From positions 1,054,001 through 1,118,000 of the forward strand of contig OY843749.1 in NCBI GenBank assembly GCA_963693025.1: a stretch of 64,000 nt of DNA. Direction: 5' to 3'. A program made the translations under genes and the position numbers. The notes below the pieces were generated by a model that searched no databases, had not been told where the DNA came from, and was given only the letters and a program-made list of their open reading frames with translations. Positions within the stretch are counted from its first letter, which is position 1. Every line of letters begins with the position of its first letter. Below are positions 24,040-31,912 of the stretch, piece after piece. This DNA comes from JAHRAW01 sp963693025. GTDB taxonomy: Bacteria; Pseudomonadota; Gammaproteobacteria; Arenicellales; Poriferihabitantaceae.

Positions 24040-24065
24040 ATTCCCGCAATCTGTTGAGCGGGAAT
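24040..24065. repeat. Isolated hairpin ATTCCCGC/GCGGGAAT
   Basis: A perfect 8-bp inverted repeat with a 10-base loop lies between metK and the AbiJ-like gene. The T-rich stretch at 24071-24078 is on the plus strand and offset, so terminator function for the minus-strand AbiJ gene is not supported; it may be a small REP-like unit. Confidence 0.5.
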
Positions 24066-24094
24066 ACAGCGTCTTTTTATTGTCGGTTCTGTTT

Positions 24095-24916
24095 TTACGA
24101 GTTTTGGACAATGATGTAGTTCACGAAGGCGGAGCAGGTGACCAGCATGAAGCGGGCGGTATTTGCGCCGACTTTGAGGGGGTTATCGGGATGGTCACTG
24201 TGGCGTATGCCACCGGCATCGCTCGTGAATCCGTAAAGTTTCTTCAATCCGTCCTCAAAAGCAGGGTGAAGATTGAGTTTTTGTGTAAGTTGGCTAAGGG
24301 TTGCTTTTTTGTTACCGGTGACTTCTTTTGCAATAGATTCCACTGCGCTGATGGACTCCTTGATGCTGTTTTTATAGTCGGGCTTTTCGCGGTTGGACAA
24401 AAGTGCAAGCGCGTTTTCTATATGTTTTTTTGCAGATTCATATGGAATTTGCAAAGCAGTTTCGATTGAATCTATTTCTTGTTTGGATGTGATTTCTAAA
24501 ACAAAGCCTTTCCCGATAATTCTGTACGGAGAATTTTCTTGCGTCAAAACAGCATTGCAGCGCCTTACAAAAGCAAGGACTCGTGAGTAGTATGATACGC
24601 CTCGTGAGTGGTATGCCACAAATTCTATAAAGTCAAATACAAAATGCCATTCTGATTCCATGATAATTTTTTTAACACCACCCGCCTTGTCTTCAAGGTG
24701 GTAGTCCTTATATTCGTCAATAGGAATTTTTAAGAATTCGATGAAAATTGATTCGTAAATTTGATTAAAATTACTGGACCATTTATACGAATAAAAATTT
24801 GAGTAAAAAGCATTCCACAAACCATTACGAAGGTCGCTATTCATGCTTTCTCGTTGCGGGAGTTTCGGTTGCGTGTATCCAAATTTCTCTGAAAATGGCT
24901 TGTATTTGTCGGTCAT
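24095..24916 (-). CDS. AbiJ-like abortive infection protein (AbiJ N-terminal domain plus HEPN-like C-terminus)
   Basis: A 273-aa protein. The N-terminal segment (FSEKFGYTQPK, then RESMNSDLRNGLWNAFYSNF) matches the AbiJ_NTD4 pattern, and the C-terminal region (KKATLSQLTQKLNLHPAFED, then LYGFTSDAGGIRHSDHPDN) matches the associated abortive-infection C-terminal domain. Such proteins are proposed to be HEPN ribonucleases that halt phage growth. It is AT-rich relative to its neighbours. Its start overlaps (ATGA) the decayed end of a PglX/Eco57I-like gene, indicating it was once coupled to a DNA-modification gene. Confidence 0.82.
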   Translation of the reverse strand: MTDKYKPFSEKFGYTQPKLPQRESMNSDLRNGLWNAFYSNFYSYKWSSNFNQIYESIFIEFLKIPIDEYKDYHLEDKAGGVKKIIMESEWHFVFDFIEFVAYHSRGVSYYSRVLAFVRRCNAVLTQENSPYRIIGKGFVLEITSKQEIDSIETALQIPYESAKKHIENALALLSNREKPDYKNSIKESISAVESIAKEVTGNKKATLSQLTQKLNLHPAFEDGLKKLYGFTSDAGGIRHSDHPDNPLKVGANTARFMLVTCSAFVNYIIVQNS

Positions 24917-25010
24917 TTTCTCAACCCCATTCTGTATTTAATGTCGTGTTGATGATGTAATCCAGTTCTTCATCGGTGCAATTGTAGCGCATGGCGAGGG
25001 CGGTGTTATT
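24913..25010 (-). pseudogene. Remnant of the C-terminus of an Eco57I/PglX-type methyltransferase gene
   Basis: The minus strand reads ALAMRYNCTDEELDYIIN in one frame, then after a one-base shift DIKYRMGLRK and stop. The combined text matches the conserved C-terminal DEELDxIINYDIKYRMG ending of type IIG/BREX-like DNA methyltransferases. Nothing upstream of about 25010 continues the gene. The stop overlaps the AbiJ-like start. This is the deleted and frameshifted tail of a lost modification enzyme. Confidence 0.72.
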
Positions 25011-25096
25011 ATATGTAAGCCCTTAACATTAAAAACGGCAAAAATTCCACCCCATGATAGACCGCCACCAGATGACGGCGGGGCTGGCAACGCGCA

Positions 25097-25131
25097 ACAA
25101 AAAACCCGCCGGTGGGTGGACGGGCGGGCTT
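25097..25131 (-). terminator. Rho-independent terminator after the ankyrin gene
   Basis: On the minus strand a CCCGCC/GGCGGG stem is followed by TTTTTTG, starting about 57 bp after the ankyrin stop codon. Confidence 0.7.
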
Positions 25132-25187
25132 GGGGTGGGGCGGCGGTTAGCGGGTAGCGCCAGCAGGGCGAACAGCAGCGTGTGAGG

Positions 25188-26387
25188 TTAGAGTAAATCC
25201 ACAAAATCCACCTTGATGTTGGCAGTGTCTTGGGCGGCTAAGGCTTTGGAATAGGCTTGCTTGGTGCGGCTTCCACCGACTTTAAATTCGCAATCCGAGG
25301 CGCCGCGCCCGACAAAAATCTTCTTGTATTTGCTTTGCAGGTTGTTGCGCATTTTCAGCAAATGCGCGGTTTCCAACGCCGGGTCTAATTCGTCAACTTG
25401 CGAGAACGCCACCACCGTATCCACGCCCGGCGCAATGCGGTTCGGCTGAACTTTAATCGCCACATGGCAATAACCATACACTACGGGGTCTTGAAGCATA
25501 GGGATTATTTTGATTCTGCCATACTTTCGTGCTATCTCCAAAGGCGTTTGCATTTGGCTGGAGAAACTCCCCCTCCCCTTCGCATTCACATCCGCGCCGT
25601 TTTTAATCAATAACTCGACAACAGCGGCAATAGCGGCAACATCGGTGTAATCGGTGAGTATGTGGTCACTGGCTTCAAACAAAGGCGTCCTGCCGCCGAC
25701 AGTTTTCGCATTCACATCCGCGCCATTTTTAATCAATAACTCGGCAACATCAGTGTGCCTGTCATCAAAGCCGCTACTGGCTTCATGCAAAGGCGTCCTG
25801 CCGCCGCTAGTTTTCGCATTCACATACGCGCCGTTTTTAATCAATACCTCGGCAACATCGGTGAAGCCAATCTTACTGGCTGCATGCAAAGGCGTCACGC
25901 CGCCGACAGTTTTCGCATTTACATACGCGCCGTTTTTAATCAATAACTCGGCACTATCGCTGGAACCGGCGTTATGCAAAGGCGTGTTGCCGTAGTCATT
26001 TTGCGCATTCACATCCGCGCCGTTTTCAATCAATAACTCGGCAACATCGGCGGCGCCATCGGCATTGCCAGACCCGGCGTTATGCAAAGGTGTTGAGTCG
26101 TATTTCGACTTCGCATTCACATCCGCGCCGTTTTTAATCAATAACTCGACAACATCGGCATCGCCATACCGACTGGCGAAATGCAAAGGCGTATAACCGT
26201 CGTCATCTTTCGTATTCACATCCGCGCCGTTGGCAAGCAGTCGTTTAACGGTGACTAGGTCGTTATGCGCGGCGGCGTCATGCAACGGCGGCAGTCCAGT
26301 CGCCCCGAGCCTGTGGTCAGCCCAACCACCCGCCGACAACAACAGCGTAAAACTGGCGAAGACCTGCGCCAGAAGTTTCTTGTTCAT
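25188..26387 (-). CDS. Secreted ankyrin-repeat protein
   Basis: A 399-aa protein with a Sec signal peptide (MNKKLLAQVFASFTLLLSA, cleavage near residue 23). About seven to eight ankyrin repeats fill residues 30-290, each with TPLH and ELLIKNGADVNAK-type text. A C-terminal domain (about 300-399) of unknown type follows. Repeats are similar at the DNA level, suggesting recent expansion. Exported ankyrin proteins are often host- or predator-interaction factors, but here the partner is unknown. A terminator follows. Confidence 0.88.
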   Translation of the reverse strand: MNKKLLAQVFASFTLLLSAGGWADHRLGATGLPPLHDAAAHNDLVTVKRLLANGADVNTKDDDGYTPLHFASRYGDADVVELLIKNGADVNAKSKYDSTPLHNAGSGNADGAADVAELLIENGADVNAQNDYGNTPLHNAGSSDSAELLIKNGAYVNAKTVGGVTPLHAASKIGFTDVAEVLIKNGAYVNAKTSGGRTPLHEASSGFDDRHTDVAELLIKNGADVNAKTVGGRTPLFEASDHILTDYTDVAAIAAVVELLIKNGADVNAKGRGSFSSQMQTPLEIARKYGRIKIIPMLQDPVVYGYCHVAIKVQPNRIAPGVDTVVAFSQVDELDPALETAHLLKMRNNLQSKYKKIFVGRGASDCEFKVGGSRTKQAYSKALAAQDTANIKVDFVDLL

Positions 26388-26475
26388 TTCACCCCTCCGG
26401 GTTGTGATTCATTGACAACCGCCGACACCGCCAGCGTCGGGGACAAGCGCGATTAAACGGATTTCCCCGCCGATG

Positions 26476-27153
26476 TCAAACTTTTTTCACCCACCGCCCC
26501 TTCACTTTGCCGTCCACATAATGACCAATTGCCACATCGCCATCCGCCCGCCACATTTCCCACTGCCCATGCGCCTTGCCGTCCACAAAAGGACCGATAA
26601 TCACAGTGCCATTCGCATGCCGCATTTCACACCGCCCATGCATCTCGCCGCCTACATAAGGACCAATAGTCACATCGCCATTCGCCAACCGCTCTTCCCA
26701 CCGTCCATTCTTCTTGTCGTTCACATACGGACCAATATGCACATTGCCATTCGCATACCGCTCGTCCCACTGCCCATTCCGCTTGCCGTCCACAAGAGGA
26801 CCACTCAACACATCGCCATTCGCCTTCCGAAGTTCCCACCGCCCTTGCATCTTGCCATCCACAAAGGGACCACTAAACACATCGCCATCTGCCTTCCGAT
26901 ATTCCCACTGCCCATGCTTCTTGTCGTCCACATAAGGACCACTCACCACATCGCCATTCGCCGACCGCTGTTCCCACTGCCCATGCATCTTGTCGTCCAC
27001 AATAGGACCAATAGACACACTGCCATTCGCAAACCGAATTTCCCACTGCCCATGCTTCTTGCCGTCGACATAAGGACCAATCTCCACATCGCCATTCGCA
27101 TACCGAACTCCCCACTGCCCATGCTTTTTGCCGTTCTCATTGTATTGGTTCAT
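26476..27153 (-). CDS. MORN-type repeat protein (ten 23-residue units)
   Basis: A 225-aa protein made almost wholly of 23-residue units of the form VDGKKHGQWExRxANGDV plus xxGPY, about nine complete plus an end unit. GGAGGA before the ATG at 27153 supports this start over the longer open frame. There is no signal peptide. Units are 69 bp and visibly similar in DNA, so copy number may vary. MORN repeats bind lipids or scaffold proteins in some systems; the function here is unknown. A related protein is encoded at 57222-58331. Confidence 0.85.
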   Translation of the reverse strand: MNQYNENGKKHGQWGVRYANGDVEIGPYVDGKKHGQWEIRFANGSVSIGPIVDDKMHGQWEQRSANGDVVSGPYVDDKKHGQWEYRKADGDVFSGPFVDGKMQGRWELRKANGDVLSGPLVDGKRNGQWDERYANGNVHIGPYVNDKKNGRWEERLANGDVTIGPYVGGEMHGRCEMRHANGTVIIGPFVDGKAHGQWEMWRADGDVAIGHYVDGKVKGRWVKKV

Positions 27154-27238
27154 TGCTCCTCCGAACTTGATAGGTTGATAACACAATATAGCCGTTAAAA
27201 CTGGTAACCGACACCCCGCCGCCATTTTAGCCGCTTGC

Positions 27239-27349
27239 CAAGCGCAAAACCGCAGAAACAAAGGGATGTTGGCGGATTTTTTACGGTGTTCGGCGGATTT
27301 CTTCCTGTAATGACGCGCGGTTTAGTGTTGTTTGTGCAAGGAACAGTGC
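27239..27349. repeat. Second dispersed repeat family, copy A
   Basis: About 110 bp here are nearly the same as 59401-59511 (shared text includes CAAAGGGATGT, GGCGGATTTCTTCCTGTAATG and GCGCGGTTTAGTGTTGTTTG). It lies upstream of a minus-strand repeat/secreted protein gene in both places, so it may carry shared promoter or insertion sequence. Confidence 0.85.
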
Positions 27350-27367
27350 TCAACGCGGAAGAATTAG

Positions 27368-27472
27368 CACTGTTTCTTGCGTAAACAACACTGTTTCTCG
27401 CGTAAACAGCACTGTTTCTTCCTTAAACAACACTGTTTCTCGCGCAAACAACCCTGTTGCCGCAAAAAACAA
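27368..27472. repeat. 21-bp tandem repeat, five units
   Basis: Five direct units of CACTGTTTCTYGCGTAAACAA type, with the last more diverged (CCCTGTTGCC). A 21-bp period is seven codons, so spurious Cys/Lys-rich frames run through both strands. The core ACAACACTGTTT also occurs around 59585-59655. Units are directly adjacent, with no spacers, so this is not CRISPR. Confidence 0.9.
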
Positions 27473-27500
27473 CCCTGCCGGCGGCACGGCGACGGCGATG

Positions 27501-27525
27501 TGGTAGAGTGCGCGCACGGCTCAAC
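27501..27525. repeat. GAGTGCGCGCACGGCTCAAC motif, copy 1 of 3
   Basis: A 20-25 bp sequence that recurs at 59694-59721 (diverged) and 60281-60305. In two cases it follows the second repeat family, as if marking its other end. The GTGCGCGCAC core is palindromic. Confidence 0.75.
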
Positions 27526-27651
27526 TTTGTGCCGCAATACCAACGGAAACTTCCCATGCCAACCGACGAAAATCGGTGCCGCGCGTATACTTTTCCGCCA
27601 GCGCACTAACTGCTAGAGCGCGGTTTGCTGGCATTCTTTGGGTTACACGAA

Positions 27652-28125
27652 CTAACTATCAAACACCGAATAAGTTGTCCCCGGGATATGGCAGGCAGTT
27701 ATGGCGACCCCTTCCGCTTCACCTGCGCCATTCAGCGATAGTAAACGCTTGTCAAATGTATGAAAAAAATCCGCCTGGCTGACAATCGCTGTTGCCAGAT
27801 GAACGGCGTCAGGTGTGGAAATTTTTCTGCCATTTTTAAGACTGATGTTGCGTATTGCTTGGGCTTTTTTGGCAATGCGAATATCAACCGCCATTACTTC
27901 GCTCTTTGCCATATCTTTCATGAACTGCTTAAATTTAGCGATGGCGCCACTCGGCATTGTGGCTTCCAACACTTCCACATAAATCACGGTGGAAACCGCT
28001 AAACGATAATGACCATTATCTATTTGAGTAACAACGGATTCTATTTTTTGCATTCTGTTTGGATTATCTTCTTTAATCCACTCGATTAAAACGGATGAAT
28101 CCCAGCATATCAGATTATTTTTCAT
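27652..28125 (-). CDS. PIN-domain ribonuclease toxin (VapC-like)
   Basis: A 157-aa PIN-fold protein. The first acidic residue is in ICWDSSVLIEWI; VSTVIYVEVLEA carries the conserved Glu, and STPDAVHLATAI plus FHTFDKRLLSL carry the later Asp residues. It probably cleaves RNA when freed from its partner. The start at 28125 overlaps the stop of the upstream partner gene by ATGA, typical of toxin-antitoxin coupling. Confidence 0.87.
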   Translation of the reverse strand: MKNNLICWDSSVLIEWIKEDNPNRMQKIESVVTQIDNGHYRLAVSTVIYVEVLEATMPSGAIAKFKQFMKDMAKSEVMAVDIRIAKKAQAIRNISLKNGRKISTPDAVHLATAIVSQADFFHTFDKRLLSLNGAGEAEGVAITACHIPGTTYSVFDS

Positions 28126-28952
28126 TGGGTATCCCGGTCCCATTCATCGCGCAACTCTCGCACAAACTGTTCGGAAGACTTGCCGCCCGTGGCGCCGGGG
28201 GCGATGCCACGAAGATCACTAAGAGAAGGCAATTCGTTACTGGGCGGGAGAATTTCCATTTCCCGAACAATCACTCGGTAAGGAACCGCCGCATCGGGGC
28301 GGTAAAAGCATTCGCCCCATACAGAAACAAAACGCCCGAGACCATTTGGCACGCTTTCAAGTAATTCATTCGGGAATTTACAATCGATGTGATGCGCATG
28401 CGGCACAGAATCGTATATTCTGAAAATGTTTGCATCGTTATGGATATTAATCTGCTCAAGTTTGCCACTGACCGTGCTAATCACTCTGTCTTCGCTGCTT
28501 CGCGCCTCGCGCAACATTTCTTTGCACTCGTCATTCAGCACATAAACATTCGCTTTTTTGCCGTCACCAGCAATCGCATGTATTTCGATTCGCGCGAGTT
28601 TTTCGGGCTGGTAGTCCGCAAGTTTTTCCAGAGAGTCCAGCACCGGATGGGAAAGGTCGCGAGTTTGCCCGCCGGCGGTTAACTCAAGTTTTTCCTTGAT
28701 GCCGTTAAAAATGACAGACGGCGGCGCCGTCTCTGCGCCCCGCGCCACCGGCACACAATCCATAGTGACCGGGCTGGAGTGAGAGAGATTGACAACCTCA
28801 AAAACCGCGCCGCTTTCGCCGCTGTCTTTTGCGCTGACCTTAAGAAACTCAAGAAACTGCCGGGTTTTCTCAACGAAAACGGACAACTCCAAATGGTTGC
28901 CGCTTCGCTCAGCCCCCTCCATCTTAAGAATCAGTCGGTTCTTGCTCGTCAT
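28122..28952 (-). CDS. Partner of the PIN toxin, putative antitoxin of unknown fold
   Basis: A 276-aa protein from MTSKNRLILKMEGAERSG; GGAGG sits upstream of the ATG. There is no recognisable DNA-binding motif and it is much larger than ordinary VapB antitoxins. ATGA overlap with the PIN gene and shared strand imply a functional pair. Proteins of this size next to PIN genes occur elsewhere, but an antitoxin role is inferred from context. Confidence 0.65.
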   Translation of the reverse strand: MTSKNRLILKMEGAERSGNHLELSVFVEKTRQFLEFLKVSAKDSGESGAVFEVVNLSHSSPVTMDCVPVARGAETAPPSVIFNGIKEKLELTAGGQTRDLSHPVLDSLEKLADYQPEKLARIEIHAIAGDGKKANVYVLNDECKEMLREARSSEDRVISTVSGKLEQINIHNDANIFRIYDSVPHAHHIDCKFPNELLESVPNGLGRFVSVWGECFYRPDAAVPYRVIVREMEILPPSNELPSLSDLRGIAPGATGGKSSEQFVRELRDEWDRDTQ

Positions 28953-29058
28953 ATTCAAATCCTCCGCTCGCCCAGATTTTACCCGCCCGCAATCTGATAT
29001 TGCAACACACACCCACCCCAGTTATTTTGTTTGTCGTTCGCACGGCGCGGTTATCGGG

Positions 29059-29064
29059 TAAAAT
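29059..29064 (+). promoter_or_regulatory. Possible -10 box of argB
   Basis: TAAAAT lies 52 bp before the argB start in the 164-bp divergent gap from the toxin-antitoxin pair; no clear -35 is seen. Confidence 0.35.
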
Positions 29065-29116
29065 AGCGGCTCGGATTTAACCCACAACCCGTCACGCCGC
29101 CGCCCGCCGCCGATTG

Positions 29117-30022
29117 ATGAGCCCCGATTCCGCCACCGCCACCGCCAACGCCACCGAGACCGCCCGCATTTTGTCCGAGGCGCTGCCCTATATTCGGCGC
29201 TATCAGGGCAAGACCATCGTGATTAAATACGGCGGCCACGCGATGGTTGACGATGCGCTCAAAAACAGTTTCGCGCACGATGTGATTCTGATGAAACTGG
29301 TCGGGATGAACCCGGTGGTGGTGCACGGCGGCGGTCCGCAAATTAGCCAACTGCTGGAAAAAATCGGCAAGGAATCCACCTTCATCGACGGCATGCGGGT
29401 GACCGACAGCGAGACCATGGACGTGGTCGAGATGGTGCTCGGCGGGTTGGTGAACAAAGACATCGTCCGCCTGATTAATTCGCTCGGCGGGCGCGCGGTC
29501 GGTTTGAGCGGCAAGGACGGCAACCTCATTCGTGCGCGCAAACTCAACGTCCGCCAGGGCGACCCGCTGCTGGAGCGCCCCGAAATCATCGACTATGGCC
29601 ACGTCGGCGAGGTCGAATCCATCGACCCGCGCGTGGTGCAGTTGTTGGAGAGCCAGGCGTTCATCCCGGTGGTCGCGCCCATCGGCGTCGGCGAGGACGG
29701 CCAAACTTACAACATCAACGCCGACTGGGTCGCCGGCAAGATGGCGGTCACGCTCGGCGCGGAAAAACTGATGCTGCTGACCAACACGCCGGGGGTTCTC
29801 GACCGGCGCGGGCAACTGGCGAGCGAACTCGACGCCACTGCCATCGAAGCGATGTTGCGAGACGGCGGGCTCAAAGACGGCATGATTCCGAAGGTGGAGT
29901 GCGCGTTGGATGCGGTCGCCAACGGCGTCAACACGGCGCTGATTGTCGACGGCAGGGTCGAGCACGCATTGCTGCTTGAGTTGTTCACCGACGCCGGCAT
30001 CGGCACGCAAATCCGCGCCTGA
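29117..30022 (+). CDS. argB: Acetylglutamate kinase
   Basis: Phosphorylates N-acetylglutamate in arginine synthesis. A 301-aa amino-acid kinase: TIVIKYGGHAM near residue 36, VVHGGGPQI, and NINADWVAGKMAVTLGAEKL as nucleotide-binding elements. The full-length C-terminus includes GMIPKVECALDAV. typA starts 12 bp downstream, so the two are probably co-transcribed. argD of the same pathway lies at 34.1-35.4 kb. Confidence 0.96.
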   Translation: MSPDSATATANATETARILSEALPYIRRYQGKTIVIKYGGHAMVDDALKNSFAHDVILMKLVGMNPVVVHGGGPQISQLLEKIGKESTFIDGMRVTDSETMDVVEMVLGGLVNKDIVRLINSLGGRAVGLSGKDGNLIRARKLNVRQGDPLLERPEIIDYGHVGEVESIDPRVVQLLESQAFIPVVAPIGVGEDGQTYNINADWVAGKMAVTLGAEKLMLLTNTPGVLDRRGQLASELDATAIEAMLRDGGLKDGMIPKVECALDAVANGVNTALIVDGRVEHALLLELFTDAGIGTQIRA

Positions 30023-30034
30023 GCGCGCCACCCG

Positions 30035-31879
30035 ATGCGCCCGCTCGCGCCCGCCCGGCTTCGCAATATCGCCATCGTCGCGCACGTCGACCACGGCAAG
30101 ACCACGCTGGTGGACCGGCTGCTGCAACAATCCGGCACCCTCGGCGAGCGCTTCGGTCCCGTCGAGCGGGTCATGGACGCCGCCGGGCTGGAGCGCGAGC
30201 GCGGCATCACCATTCTGGCGAAGAACACCGCCATCGACTGGAGCGGCTACCGCATCAACATCGTGGACACGCCCGGACACGCCGACTTCGGCGGCGAGGT
30301 GGAGCGCGTGCTGTCGATGGTGGATTCGGTGTTGCTGCTGGTGGATGCGGTCGAGGGACCGATGCCGCAAACCCGTTTCGTCACGCAAAAGGCGTTCGAC
30401 CACGGGCTCAAACCCATCGTCGTCATCAACAAAATCGACCGCCCCGGCGCGCGCCCCGAATGGACACTCGACCAAACCTTCGACCTCTTCGACCGCCTCG
30501 GCGCGAGCGACGAGCAACTGGATTTCCCGGTGGTGTATGCGTCCGCCACCGAGGGCTTTGCTTCGCTTGAGCCCAATGCGCCCGATGCGAAAACAGCCGA
30601 CATGTCGGCGTTGTTTGAAACCATCGTGCGCCGCGTCGAGCCGCCGCAGGTTGACCTCGACGGCGCGTTTCAGATGCGCGTCTCGCTGCTGGATTATTCA
30701 ACCTATACCGGCGCCATCGGCATCGGGCGCATCACGCGCGGCGCCATCGATTGCAAGTCCGCGGTCACCGTGCTCGACCGCAACGGCCACTCACGCAACG
30801 CGCGCGTGCTGCAAATCTTCGGCTTCCACGGGCTCGGCAAGGTGGAAGTGGAAAGCGCCGCGGCGGGCGACATTGTCGCCATAACCGGCATCGAGGGAGT
30901 CGCCATCTCGGACACGCTGTGCGACCCCGGGCAACCGCAGGCATTGCCTTCGCTGAGCGTGGATGAGCCGACCGTGCGGATGAATTTTCAGGTCAACACG
31001 TCGCCGTTCGCGGGGCGCGCGGGGAAATTCGTCACCGCCCGCCAACTCGCCGACCGGCTCGACAAGGAGTTGTTGCACAACGTCGCGTTGCGCGTCGAGC
31101 GAACCGCCGATGCCGATGTGTTTGCGGTCTCCGGGCGCGGCGAATTGCACCTCGGCATCCTGCTCGAAACCATGCGGCGCGAAGGCTACGAAGTCGCGGT
31201 GTCGCGCCCGCAGGCGATTTACCGAACCCTGGACGGCGTGCTGTGCGAGCCCTGGGAAGAACTCAGCGCCGATGTCGAGGAAGCGCATCAGGGCGCCATC
31301 ATGCAAGCGCTCGGCGGGCGCGGCGGCGAGCCGCACGACCTGCAGCCGGATGGTCGTGGCAGAGTGCGGCTGAGTTACCGCATCCCGGCGCGCGCGCTCA
31401 TCGGCTTCCACGGCGAATTCATGGCGCTGACCGCCGGCAGCGGCGTCATCTGCCACGTCTTCGACCGCTACGCGCCCGCCGCCGGCGACCAACTCGCCCG
31501 GCGCCGAAACGGCGCGTTGATTTCAACCAGCACCGGCAAGGCGCTGGCGTTCGCGCTGTGGAACTTGCAACAGCGCGGGCGGCTGTTCATCGCGCCGGGC
31601 GCCGAAGTCTATGAGGGGCAAGTCATCGGCCTGCATTCGCGCGCCAACGACCTCACGGTCAACCCGCTCAAAGGCAAACAACTCACCAACATCCGCGCCG
31701 CCGGCAAAGACGAAAGCGTGGTGCTGGAGCCGCCGCTCAACCTGTCGCTGGAAGCCGCCATCGAAACCATCGCCGACGACGAACTCGTGGAAATCACCCC
31801 AACCCACATCCGCATCCGCAAAAAACACCTAAAAGAACACCAACGCAAACAAGCCGCCCGGCTAAAAAAAACCGCTTAG
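30035..31879 (+). CDS. typA: Ribosome-associated GTPase BipA/TypA
   Basis: A 614-aa translational GTPase involved in 50S assembly and stress adaptation. G motifs are IVAHVDHGKTT (about 11-21), DTPGHADFGGEVERVL and VINKIDRPGARP; EF-G-like domains and the BipA C-terminal domain follow (GLHSRANDLTVNPLKGKQLTN). Length is normal for the family. Confidence 0.96.
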   Translation: MRPLAPARLRNIAIVAHVDHGKTTLVDRLLQQSGTLGERFGPVERVMDAAGLERERGITILAKNTAIDWSGYRINIVDTPGHADFGGEVERVLSMVDSVLLLVDAVEGPMPQTRFVTQKAFDHGLKPIVVINKIDRPGARPEWTLDQTFDLFDRLGASDEQLDFPVVYASATEGFASLEPNAPDAKTADMSALFETIVRRVEPPQVDLDGAFQMRVSLLDYSTYTGAIGIGRITRGAIDCKSAVTVLDRNGHSRNARVLQIFGFHGLGKVEVESAAAGDIVAITGIEGVAISDTLCDPGQPQALPSLSVDEPTVRMNFQVNTSPFAGRAGKFVTARQLADRLDKELLHNVALRVERTADADVFAVSGRGELHLGILLETMRREGYEVAVSRPQAIYRTLDGVLCEPWEELSADVEEAHQGAIMQALGGRGGEPHDLQPDGRGRVRLSYRIPARALIGFHGEFMALTAGSGVICHVFDRYAPAAGDQLARRRNGALISTSTGKALAFALWNLQQRGRLFIAPGAEVYEGQVIGLHSRANDLTVNPLKGKQLTNIRAAGKDESVVLEPPLNLSLEAAIETIADDELVEITPTHIRIRKKHLKEHQRKQAARLKKTA

Positions 31880-31912
31880 AACCCGTGCCGTATTGACGAG
31901 CCTCCCGAAGCA

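Noticed and set aside
24938..25204. 88-codon minus-strand frame before the AbiJ region
   Set aside because: It runs through a terminator hairpin and a methyltransferase stump in the wrong frame; no plausible product.
25600..26240. Regularly spaced DNA repeats as a CRISPR-like array
   Set aside because: The period of about 99-120 bp encodes ankyrin repeats in one continuous frame.
27368..27472. Possible CRISPR array
   Set aside because: The 21-bp units are contiguous with no spacers and there are no cas genes; it is a plain tandem repeat.
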